Assembly: GCA_935421135.1 (NCBI GenBank)
Contig: OW285190.1
Location: 14,580,501-14,644,500 of the forward strand
DNA length: 64,000 bases
From: Bugulina stolonifera
Taxonomy: Eukaryota; Bryozoa; Gymnolaemata; Cheilostomatida; Bugulidae
Reading direction: 5' to 3'
Positions 39,401 through 51,400 of this stretch are shown here, piece after piece. Under the pieces are notes generated by a model. It was not told the origin of the DNA, did no database searches, and saw nothing but the letters and a program-made list of their open reading frames with translations. The position numbers were made by a program, and so were the translations under genes. The number at the start of each line of letters is the position of its first letter. The first letter of the stretch is position 1.

Positions 39401-42400
39401 TTAATAAATAAAATACCGAAGGGTGGAGTGCAGCAAAGTGATCAATTCTACTCTGGAAGTCGATATCACCATGTGACTCCCTCAGAGCATCAAAGTCTAA
39501 GATCTCGACTGTTCTCTTAGCCAGGAATGACTGGAGAATGAGAAGTTTGGCCGTGTTCTTGTTATCCTTCAACTCTACAGGTTAGAGGGTAAAACCAGGT
39601 TATTGTACATCATATGGGGAGTTGTCCACTCCCTTGATCACATGGAGACACAACATAGCATTATGCTCTGTTCACATCGTCACTTGCAGCTGGCAATGAG
39701 TAACAGAGCAGCACCCAACCACAATAGGTTGAGCAACTAGTTGAACCCTGTCACTCACAGAAGTGTACCACCCTATCTATGTAGGCCTATTGTGATTAGC
39801 CTGTACCTCTGTAACTCGTTGCCAGCTACAACAGACAATGTGAACGGCACATTACAAAGTTGTAGTAAATTCAGTAGCCTAGAGCAAACTATCATTACTG
39901 CAAAGTGGGATGGAAACAAGCTATTAGTCCCAGGTGAGGCAGGGAACGGTGCATTCAATATAGTAGAACACAGAGGCAATTTAAGGTTTTCAAGATAATA
40001 TTTCACTCATATAGAATGGTGATTATTTATACATAATATTTCTAGAAAAATCAGGGAGAGGGAAGTACATGTACGTTTGAATAATACATAATTCAGTACT
40101 TTTTAGGATAGCATAGATTTTATATTTTATAATTAATGCCCTTGTGAGATGCAAGGTGAGAGCTAAACAGGTACCATTTTGTAGAAGGCTGCTTGCTTGA
40201 TCCATTCCAACTAAAATATCTTTATTAGCTGCAGCAATTTTCTACAAATAAAAACCAAATATATGTTAATTATAATAGAATCACATATGCATGTATGTGT
40301 ACAAGGCTATGTAATGTCATCCGCTGAGCATAAAGAGACAGAATGCATGGAGATAGTTTCCAAACTGTAGTTATGAGTAGTTAATCTCAATCACTGACCT
40401 AGTGCTCCTAGCCAGTTTTTATACATCACATGCAGTAAGGTACCGAGTAATGTAAAGATAAAATGGCAGAGCTGAAAATAAACAGAGATGGAAGAAGTGT
40501 TTGTTGTATCCTGAGAACCTCCCATTAGCTGACCTACCCTATGTCTATTAGCTGACCTACCTTATGTCTATTAGCTGACCTACCTTATGTCTATTAGCTG
40601 ACCTACCTTATGTCCATTAGCTGACCTACCTTATGTCTATCTTGGGCATCTTTCAATGCTTTCAGTCCGTTTTCGAAGTTTAATTTTTTGTCAGCAAAAC
40701 CCTCGGTAGAAAGCTTTTCCTGAAGGAGGGATATTGCAGTTACGCCCTTACCACCTGTTCCAGTTGAATGTTTTGTTTTCAGTTTTTTAGTCTGCAGAAA
40801 TATAGAAGGTAATTATACGAGTATATCAGATATACACGTACATGTATATACCATGGTTGTATATGAGTACAGCTGCAGGTATCACATACAGTACACATAC
40901 AGTACAGTACACACACAGTACACACACAGTACACATACAGTACACATACAGTACACATACAGTACACAAGTCATGCAGTACACATGCAGTACACATACAG
41001 TACACATACAGTACACACGCAGTACACATACAGTACACACGCAGTACACACACAGTACACACGCAGTACACATACAGTACACATGCAGTACGCATGCAGT
41101 ACGCATGCAGTACGCATACAGTACGCATACAGTACGCATACAGTACACATACAGTACGCATACAGTATGCACACAGTACGCATACAGTACGCATACAGTA
41201 CGCATACAGTACACATACAGTACACATGCAGTACACATGCAGTACACATGCAGTACACATACAGTACACATACAGTACACATACAGTATATACGCAGTAC
41301 ACATACAGTACGCATACAGTACGCATACATTACACATACAGTACACACACAGCACACAAGTCATACAGTACACATACAGTACACATGCACTGTAAATATT
41401 ATCTGATTACACAGAGTAATCTGTCCAGATAAACTATATGTATAACTTACAGTATGTGAACTAGCTACGCTACGTTCAGTACCCAGTTGCCACATGAGAT
41501 AAGAAGGTATAGCACCCTTCGTTCCCTCATCAGGATGCTGTAATGGAATATAACATACAGTGTACCTACACAGTACCAAACATACCCTCTCCGAACTCTC
41601 CAAAATAATGTTGGTAATGGAGAGAGCAGCAGACATATTCATAGCCCAAATTCTACAACTGATTAACTTGTTGAACTAACAATCTGCTACCTCTGTAACT
41701 GCAATGGAGTTGTCCTATCTTATATTATATTATCTCATCTTATATTATTTCTTAGTTGAATAGCATAGCTACAAGGCTTTAGCTCAGCTTTCTCTAGGCT
41801 TCATTATTTTTCATAAACCTAACCAGTATCTGTCTTAGTTTAAAGCATGAGTTAGTAAAGTCATAAATATATTTCTCTGCTGATAAATAACACCATATTA
41901 TACAATATGCATCATCAGCCGCACAATGGCTGCCAGCTCAACACAACTGACCCACCCATCATTCTGGAAAGCGCAGAAAGTATAAGACTAACACAATAAA
42001 GTCCATATTATCTCCCCTACATTACACTGTAGAATTTATCTCCCCTTGTATTAGAATGTACTGCATGTTCTTATCTCACACAATAATAGTCCAGCACTAG
42101 ACAATAGAGACTAACCGGTTGATCACTGAGAAGTACCGCACCATACACTTCCTCAACTGCCGTCTGCAATGAGTCATAGTCTGCAGTGGTCAACTTGTCT
42201 ACACCAAGATCTCCGCCTACCTCGGCTGTAAAACATAGCAGGGCAACGTAGACATCGTTCTGGGTCTAATATGACATACATGTACATGTACTGGAAGACA
42301 CTATTTACTTCCTGGTTGCAAGAAGAAAGTTTTTGAACACGCGAACTAAAGCAAAGCACCATGAAACCCATAGTATGGTAAACAATATACTAGAAGAAGG

Positions 42401-45400
42401 CAACTCAACAACACCACCATGATATTGTGGATGAGATAATTTGTTAGAGAAAGGTTTGCCAGATGACGGGTGTACTTATGGGTTACGTGTGAAACGTGTC
42501 TTTGCGGTAGAAGCTTTAGGCCAAATTTAATTTAGTTCAGACATTTACAACCCATTACATGTAGCCTGTAAACCTGCAACTATGCTGTAGCTAATACACA
42601 ATAATATTATATAAAATATAGTACATGATAAGAGCTAAGAACTAACCAATACATCGGAGAGCGTCATCTTTACTAAGCATGCCATCTGTTGCCATCTGGT
42701 AGATATTAGTCAGTAGTTCCATCTGCTCCACCTTCTGTTTGGTGACCTGTTCATCTAATAGCGGCCTCTGCTCGTTGGTGTCTTTGATTACATCACTTCC
42801 TCTTGGGTTCTCATAGTAAGCCAATGTGGCTATTACAAACAACAAATGCAAGCTGATCGATCACTGCTATAACCATTGGGGTCAAGTTATATGTATTTGT
42901 TGAAATTAAAAATAAAGATGTTAAATAAATTGTTATGGGCTTCGCCGAGGGATAAGAAAATATATTATAATATAACAGAGCAGTAGCGGCCATTTTGAGG
43001 AATTACTAAATAAGTGACATTTTACAAGTTTGATTAAAAGACTTTATAACTTCCGAGTGCAAAACTATAGAAAAGCCACGTGCATGAGTGTTAGAATGAT
43101 AGCATACCCAATGTATTGTCCACAGCCTCAATATGTGGCTTACTCCCTCGTAGACCTCTGTCAATGCTATAGTCATTAGACAATCGTTTCAGCTGTGAAG
43201 ACGCAATGATGTTAGTAACTTCCAGCTTTACATCTTCTAAGTTGGACTTTGCATTCGGAGCTGATTGCATTTCATGAAGCCTATCTGTAGAAAACAATGT
43301 TTTACTACGTATTACTAGCTCATATATACGTGTATATTACAATACAATACATCTCCAACAACGAAGAAGTCAGGAGAGATCACAACTGACACTAGTCGTA
43401 AAACTTTACCACACAGTAAGGTCTGTGTTACTCATGAACTATGATTGCAGTAATGGAGTGGAGATTAGGAGCAGTATAGAACCAATGTTTCAGTAAGTTT
43501 AGAAAGTCTACTGTGCAACATCGAAGTCGTTTAATAGTACTTTCAGGCCAGAAGTATTCAAGTGAGAAACCCTTATCTTCTCTTCCACAGCAGAGAGTCT
43601 TACCTGTTGCTCTGCGAGTCATGTTAGTGAAGTAATCTGGGTCATCGGAGAACGAGACACCTCTGGATGTGTCCATCACAAGGTCAACAGCGTCCACTAC
43701 CAACTGGGCAGCAGCCGCTACAAACCGCAGCAATAACCTTATATATATATAAAGCATTACGGTTCATAGTGCGCAAGTACCAGGCAGGCTATTTTACTCT
43801 GTTAAGGTTAGAGTACGTAGCAAGTTACCACTGCAGCCCTTATATCTGTAATTGGAGTTGCCCTACTTGTTTTTCCAGCTTTCAAAGAGAGGAGACAACT
43901 CTGACAGTATAGAAGTACATGTAACACATCAATGCTAGATACTCATAAACTGAGAGAGCCGCTTATCCTCTACAGTACACATTGGTGCCAAATTTTCAAC
44001 AAGAATTTTACCATTATCTCAAGCCTGAGTGCCAAAACATAATTTGTGTACATCATAAACAATAAGTCTATCTACACTTGTACAAATTGACATACATAAT
44101 ATGTGAATACCTTCAAGTAGACAGTTACTACAGACACAGAAAATTCACTCCAATATCAGTGGCTACCACTTCTACATGTACATATACAACGTTTAACAAA
44201 TTTAAATATAAATACCTTGAATTGATATCTCCGGAGCTAGAAAATAAGAAACAACAATAATGTAGGATATAATGTGTAGATAGGGTTGATACCAATTATG
44301 ATAATACATGATATATCACGTGTAGAGAGCGTTTGATAACAAGCTATTCCTTACATAGAGCAATACACATCATACACAGTGTACATTGTATGATTTGGAA
44401 TTACAGGAATGAAAGTAGTAAAAAATTTTAAAAAACTTGGCATAACCTACAAGCAAGATATTCTCAGGAATAATTGGATAGCTAAACCTGATATACATGT
44501 AAATATATAATGTAAATGTTGGCTCTCTTGCAGTTTTGCCTTATCTATCAACATGTTGGCTGACATACCTTCCTCGAAGGAGCGTCTCGGAGGGGAAATT
44601 ATTTTCTCTACTTTCACCTTCTTTTTATATGCTGTTGGCTCAACTGTGACATCACGGAATACGCTCTCATCAACATCGGATGCATCTGTACTGCTTCCTT
44701 CATACCAACAAATATATATGTGTATATGTATAGAATGACTTATCAGTTAATGTTCTAGTATAGAATGTATGTACAGATAAATTTACTTCCCAACATTTAC
44801 ATCTACATAATTATATCTATAACCATTACGTGTAAGGTAAATATGACATAGTGAATAGATAATACTGTAAAGCTGAGTCCAGACTACAACGATTTTATGG
44901 ACGATTCTTGGATTTGATGGAATCGTTGTTGTGTGGACGAAAAATCGGCCGATTTGTTGGCTCTAGAACGATTTCGGCCTGGTTATTTGCGTGCTGAAAT
45001 ATTCGCCCGATTACTTTTGCATTGACCAATCAGAAAGCGCTTCGTGTTACCATGGAAACGTCAAGTCATTAAACAACATGTCAAAGTTAAGGCAAGTGAT
45101 GCGAAGTTTGGTGAGCAATTTAGAGATGTATCCAGCTATATGGGACTCCAACGATCAGGATTACATGAATAGAGACGAAAAAAGGAGCCAAATTGCAGAG
45201 CTAGCAAAGTGTTGTGGGACAGACGTGGGGGACATAGAAAAGAAATATGCTACGCTACGCACTAGATTTAGAAAGGTTAGTCGTCTTCTCATATGAACTA
45301 TTTATATTTATATTATTACTTCTACATGTAACTAATTTTTAAAATAAAAATTGTCATTACTACTAATTTATTAATTAAAATAAATAAACTTACTTTATTA

Positions 45401-48400
45401 TTATTTTTCATGTTGGCAGGAATGGAATGAAGTGAAGAAATCCGAAAAGTCAGGGAGTGGCACTAGTGATATCTACGTGCCAACATGGGAGTACTATAAT
45501 GAGCTGTCATTTTTAATACCAACTCTTGTAGTCAGAGAAGGGACTGACACGCTATCCCCTCAATCATCAACAGATGAAAAACAAAGTGGTAAGTTGATTA
45601 TATTATACTAGAATAGTCACACGCAATAAATATTTTCAAGCCATCTCAATATTAATCATAATATTATAGTTCGAGTTCATTGTGTCTTTATTATATTTTC
45701 AGGTGATGATACTGAAAGAAAAGATAAGAAAACCAGAAGAAAACGAGTTATTGAAGATGAAGAAGATAATCATATAGAGGTAGTAAAATACATGAAGAGT
45801 GCTACCCAACACTTAGAGAGTATGAAAGAAGATAAAAAACCAAGTCTCCCTTTAGATATACAAGGGTTTTTGATGACTCTTGGATCAGACTTAAACTCAA
45901 TTACAGACTCAAAAACAAGAAGAATGCTCATGTTAGACATCCAGAACATGGTGTTCCGCAAGATTTTCCCAGAAGAGCAGGTATGTGCCAGGCCAAGCAG
46001 TGCACCTCAAATGGCATGGCATGGATACGACTCCTATTCTAATTACCAGAATCTATAATTTTTAAACTTGTTAATAATGCATTTGTTATTTTTGTACTGT
46101 TGAACAACTCATTGTTTTCGTTGATTTTATATTTATTTTCAATTAGTGCAATAAAGAATCAAATTTGAAATATATAACACAGAATTAAGCTGAAGTTTAA
46201 GATTGCTCAGATCATCTGGTGTTGCCAGTCTACAGCTCCAGGTCCATTAAAGTAGTTACAAAATATTTCTCTAGTATTGGCAGCTGCTTGAGAGTAGTTT
46301 GTGCCTCCTCGCCTGCAGCTAATCTCACCTAAACCACCGGCATCTATCGGTTGTACTACATTACGGGGCCGGGGTTTGCCGGGGTCCGGTGCCGGGGTGA
46401 CTCAAATTTGATCAAAATATAATGAAAATAATTTATTTTAATTAAATTCAATAAATAGAAGTGTATTTATTATATTTAAACTCACCTAGTCACCAAACAG
46501 ACAAAATTGATTGCTTCACCGGAACTGGTAGGAGTATTGGACTAGTCGACCGCTGTTGATGTTATTAAAGCAATACCGGCCGCAACAATCTTGGCCTACA
46601 AAGTACTGGCCACCAGACAATTTGCCCTATTGGTTTCTTCATTGAGACTGTGTAGACAACTTCATAGTATCATCACTTATGTAATCTGGTACTGTATTGT
46701 ATAAATATAACATGGATTTCCAAACACCCAACGTTGACCTGTGTACATCAATATGAGATCATACAGTACAACTGAGAGGTGATTACTAACTTCGTACTCA
46801 TTCAGTATATAGCTGGGGGGGGGGGGGGGGGGAGATGCTTAGAACTATGGATTGATTTGAGGGAAAATAAACACATCAGGAGTATCCTAGTCAGAACAGG
46901 ATTCAGACACATGTATCAATTCCTGCCTTATCATACTTCCTGTGTTGGCAATTCCGATACATTAATAATCAAATTTATTAGGCTAATTAATACAACACAA
47001 AAAAATACAGATAGACTTTATATTGTACGTACTACAACAGATTTATTAGTATTCTAAAAACATTATTAATTCAATTTTGAACAAATATTTAGATTTATTT
47101 ATTATGTTTAAACACTATATAATAATATCAGTCCATATAACCGTAATGTACATAAAAAGTCTGTACTAATTTCCTGTTCTTGGTTAAATGTTTAATTCCA
47201 CTAACAACATGCATAGGATGTGCAATGAATGAAGTCGTAAGCTATAAATAGTTAAAACTTGCACATCCAGTATACCAACATACAAATGAACTGCACATGG
47301 AAAACAGTGTTTATACACATAAAATAATATGCAAAACCGAACAGCTAGATCTCAGATGAACAACAGTAATAATACATGCATTATATTATATATAAAGAAG
47401 AGCAAAGTGTTGAGCTGCTACAGCATGACCACTTCGCAACTCTCAAAAATTAAGCTTCAACAACCGCATGTATAGTGGAAATCAACCCATACAGTGTGGT
47501 GAAACTGTCCAGCAGTGTGTGTAGGCTGATTGTCACTATACATGCATTTTTATGTTGCTGAGGTGGCCGTGATGGTAGCAGTCTCTTCACACGCTTGCCA
47601 GAGTGCCGGAGGTTGGTCGTAATAGGGCATCTTCTTCTCGATGCTGATTTCCTGGGTCGTTGTACCAGTTCGGCCATAACTGTAATAACATTAATATCAT
47701 CAGATCACATTGGACATACATGCATGTGTAAAAAGGCAGGATTTTATTATGCTATTATAGGTAAGTAGAATTTGCGAATGTTCGAAAAAGACAGCTCGAA
47801 ACAGGAAGTTTCAAACCTGGATGTTTGAAAAACTGCTAGTTTGAAACTCTACACCCCAATCCCCAACTCTCAGACTTCAACAAATTTGGGACAGTTCGAA
47901 ACCGAACAGTTCAACACTGGAAAGTTTGAAACCCCTAATCCCAACCCCCAGATTTCAACCAACTTTTAATATTATTTTTTTATTTAAACAACTAAATAAC
48001 TTAATTTATTTGTGAATTGCGTTTTTCTAGATGTAATCTACACAGTTTAGAACTGTCCGGTTTCGAACTGTCCGGTTGTGAAACGTCCTGTTTCGGTTTG
48101 TCTTTTTCAAGATGTCCTTTACCGATTTCAACTAATTTTTATCTTTAATAGCATTTTTTGTTTTATTACTAGTAACTTGTAGAACACTAAATAATTAATT
48201 CTCTGTGAGTTATGTTCTTCTAACTATAATCAAATTATAATCTACACAGTTTCGAATTGGTTGTATACCAAACGTTCGGTTTAGAAATGTCCTATTTCAA
48301 ACTGTATTTTTCAAAATGTCTTTTTACCAGGCGAGTATGACCAAAGTATGTAAGTCAGGGCTGTAACAACTATTTTTGGCTGAGGGGGCAAAAAACCCAG

Positions 48401-51400
48401 GCCGGAGTATCAGCCTGCTCAGGCTGAATCTGAAAACAGCTTAAAATGTTCTCTATCAAACTTCAGTCATATATATGCAGGCCACAAACTGTCTTTTAGA
48501 CTATAACACTAGCCAGAGTTTTGTGATCGGTGTGTACAAAGTTCGATTTTGAGAATTGACACCAACAAATATTTGTTAGAAAGATTTCTGGGGTGGCAAA
48601 TGCCCACCTTGCCCCCCTGGTTGCTACAGCCCTGATATAAGTCATATTTCAACTGATGAATGCATTGGAGCTTTTCTTTGATTTTAATTATAATTTTGAT
48701 TTTGTCATTTTAACTATTTTAAATCAATAAATGCTTTACTAATTCTAAAAAGTAATTAGGCCACTTGCAATAATTATATATTATTTTATTCTTATTTAAA
48801 ATAATTAAATAATCTTATCTCTAATGATGTAAATAATAATTTAATATTAAATATAACAATCCAATCAATAAGAATGTTTTATGTTTTGTTACTCACTGGG
48901 CAAGATCATTCAGCAGGCAATAGCTCTGTCAACAATGATGCTAAACCTTTACTCTCTTTTCATATAATAGATGAAAACTTCACTAACCAGTGCTGCAGTT
49001 CATAATGAATATGATCCAAGATCAATACAGTAGAAATATTCAAAAAGTACATGTAGAATGAGAATATTTGAGCAAGCACATTCATTGTTGAGACGGGAAG
49101 TAGAGACTGTTGTCATAGGCAACAAAAGCATTCGGGAAACGTTAAAATTAGTTTGCACAAAGGTGTCAGGCTAACGGCTGGCGAGATTGTCGAGGTCTAC
49201 TTAACTCGATTATCTTGTTTACGAACAATTTTTATTTGGCCGGTTTGTCTTCAGAAATGCCGTACGTTCAGTGAGTCACTTTTGGTGACTAGGTGAGTTA
49301 AAATTAAATAAATACGTTACTATTGACTCATTTTAATTTAAATAAATTATTTTTATTAAATTTTAATCAAATTTGATTCACCCCGGCACCGGACCCCGGC
49401 AAACCCCGGCCCCGTAATATAGTACAACCGGGCATCTATTGCTCTCCACGGTTCATTGTCCAGCTCTCCTGTATCAGCTGCTTTATGGTGTCTGAGATAA
49501 TTGTGCAACACACAAGCTGCAAGTGTTACAGATTCTGCCTTCTCAGGTTCTAAGGGAATAGGCTTTTCAAATACCTAGAAACAATCCATAGACTGTGATT
49601 GCTACATGGACAGTGATTAGTAGTATGACTACATGGACAGTGATTAGTAGTATGACTACATGGACAGTGATTAGTAGTATGACTACATGGACAGTGATTA
49701 GTAGTATGACTACATGGACAGTGATTAGTAGTATGACTACATGGACAGTGATTAGTAGTATGACTACATGGACAGTGATTAGTAGTATGACTACATGAAC
49801 AGTGATTACTAGACTACTAGTATGCTACTATCTTACTCGAAATACAGAAGCCAGGATTCCAAAAGCATTCTCTACTACTCGTCTAGCTCTTGAGAGGGGA
49901 TAATTGAATATTTTGTGAGTTTCCTCAGTTAGTGTCCGTCTAGAGAAAAACATGGACCAAAAATTCTATTAATTACAGAAAATATAAGAGTAGTCATGAG
50001 CATAATAATTGATGGAAGAAATTGACAGAAGTTAGAATATTATTTTCAATTACATGAGTTTAGTACCTTGGAAATGGTTTCATTAGATATGTAGAAAGAG
50101 CGAAGGCATCGTCAGCAACTATGACGTATGGAGCTTCTTGACATGTACCAGGCAAGGCTTCTCGACATGGCACTCCAAGCTGTTGTCCGCCAGCAGATTC
50201 TAGAGCAGCATACAATTTTGTTTGCTTGAAAACACCACCATCAGATACTCGGCCATTGGCTCCAACATACACATATAGAAATCTACAATAAATTATTAAA
50301 AATATTGTTATAAATTAAATTATAAAAAACCAATTACGTTTAAAATGTACATACAAGAAATTGTGAAGTTAATGAAATATTTAATAATAGTATAATAAAC
50401 TTACTTGTATGTTGCATCTGCAAGAGCCATTAGCACAATGGATTCACTTCCTTTATAATTATGGTAGGCTGAACCAGCGTGGTGAGGCTTCCTCAAAACA
50501 ATATGCTTTCCATCTAGTGCTCCAATACAATGAGGAAAGTTCCACCTTTCATTGAAATGGAAACTAATTCTTTTCCATTCTGCTTCTGTATTTGGTGTTT
50601 TTAAATATGTCTCTTTAAGGCAGCCAAAAATTGCAGCGCACACTTCAGGAATAATTTCAGCTATTGTGCTTTTACCAATCCTAAATTGGTAGTGTAAGCT
50701 GGTATAGCTTTCGCCTGTTGCCAAATATCTCAAAGTAACAGCCAACCGCTCACTTGGTGGCACAGCCTTTCTCCACGTAGTATCTTTTTTAGTGATGGCA
50801 TGTGTAATGGACTGTAATAGCGAGTTGTAGAGATGACTGTCCATCCGTAAATAGTTTTGCCATCGTTTCGCATCACTCACTTCCAATTCTGCCATAATTG
50901 AATTAAAAGCACCATAATTCTCTCTTCTGCCAACAAAATCTGATACCCAGCAAGAGCGTGTGCTACTGCGGCGTTTTCTTGATAGTTTAGATTTGTTCAA
51001 ATAATGACTTCCTATTGTTAACACTGATGCAGCCAGTTGAGCACTATCCTCTTGATTAGTGTTATCAAATAAAGAATTAAAATTAATTGTAAATAAACAG
51101 TCCTCCTGTTCGGTGTTAGCCGCCATCTTGTTTATTTTTCCGTGTTTATAAATTTCCTTCCTCCGCGATTAAAGAGTTTTGGAAAACCCATGATTGGAAT
51201 TTAAAAATCGGCCTAGTGTGAACAGCCCATCGGGCCAAATTTCCAGCACGTTTTTACACGAACGATTTTCATTTGAAAATCGTTGTAGTCTGGACTCAGC
51301 TTAAGCCTATCAGAGAATAGCTTGAATGGACCTCTGTAAGAGGAATAATAATAGCTGTATCTGGTGAGCTTTGCATATGGCCTGAGATCTTACCTGTGCG

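Larger units (their letters stand above)
33355..44697 (-). other. Giant gene, block C: exons 20-39 (residues 903-1826), helical repeat region
   Basis: Exons 44569-44697, 43604-43717, 43108-43284, 42647-42829, 42116-42225, 41451-41537, 40630-40791, 40175-40241, 39417-39574, 39112-39259, 38793-38861, 38251-38415, 37635-37812, 37191-37273, 36115-36350, 35653-35780, 34874-34993, 34328-34447, 33621-33841, 33355-33469. A repeat core of the form hDxxTLxKD/EELxxL recurs: MLSKDDALRCI (exon 23), KLTTADYDSL (24), TISENEMRTFIEI (29), TLDAQTLWDLQAI (32), TLSKDEVTELKV (34), TLTKEQLEKVLAE (36), PLDDQTLRKLTGV (38), SLTKDEVMNILK (39). This predicts an all-helical array with roughly one unit per exon. Confidence 0.85.
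46348..49430. mobile_element. Mutator-like element with long terminal inverted repeats, 3,083 bp
   Basis: Inverted repeats of about 151 bp at 46348-46498 and 49280-49430. The outer 54 bases are nearly identical (start CGGTTGTACTA, then GC-rich CGGGGCCGGGGTTTGCCGGG), the inner part is AT-rich and diverged, and it closes on matching ACTCACCTAGTCACCAAA. A perfect 9-bp target duplication, GGCATCTAT, lies at 46339-46347 and 49431-49439. Long repeats plus a 9-bp duplication fit Mutator-like elements; no transposase is encoded, so it is non-autonomous and the class is inferred. It split the Harbinger transposase in codon register. Confidence 0.88.
46207..51126 (-). pseudogene. PIF/Harbinger DDE transposase, last exon split by a transposon
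   Basis: Exons 50405-51126 (ATG at 51126), 50067-50282, 49837-49939 and 49431-49574 join in phase; the remainder of the last exon lies at 46207-46338 beyond the inserted element at 46348-49430 and ends with TGA. Without the insert and one copy of the 9-bp duplication the coding length would be 1,317 bases (438 residues). Family marks: an N-terminal helix-turn-helix region (PPSERLAVTLRYLATGESYT), first catalytic Asp in IGALDGKH, SDGGVF, second Asp in YVIVADDAF, and Glu in RARRVVENAFGIL. All three catalytic residues lie upstream of the insertion. With the insert the frame reads through about 24 codons of transposon end before a stop, so the product would lose its last 43 or so residues. The function is likely impaired, but this is not certain. 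Confidence 0.9.
44871..51301. mobile_element. Complete PIF/Harbinger transposon, 6,431 bp
   Basis: Perfect 26-bp terminal inverted repeats (starting AGCTGAGTCCAGACTACAAC) at 44871-44896 and 51276-51301, with a TAA target duplication at 44868-44870 and 51302-51304, the 3-bp target class of PIF/Harbinger. It encodes the two proteins known for this superfamily: a DDE transposase (minus strand) and a DNA-binding partner with a MADF domain (plus strand), convergent. It occupies almost all of intron 19 of the giant gene. The element was about 3.3 kb before a second transposon inserted in its transposase. Confidence 0.95.

Noticed and set aside
40826..41432. Five long overlapping open frames on both strands (up to 196 residues, Cys/Val/Tyr or Thr/His/Ser repeats)
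   Set aside because: They are the frames of an 11-bp satellite without stop codons; no splice or start logic.
44991..45077. Longer N-terminus for the MADF protein
   Set aside because: The extra open stretch starts on GTG and lies close to the transposon end; the first in-frame ATG is at 45078.
49600..49800. CRISPR-like regular spacing
   Set aside because: Units are contiguous 27-bp tandem copies without unique spacers, in animal DNA.
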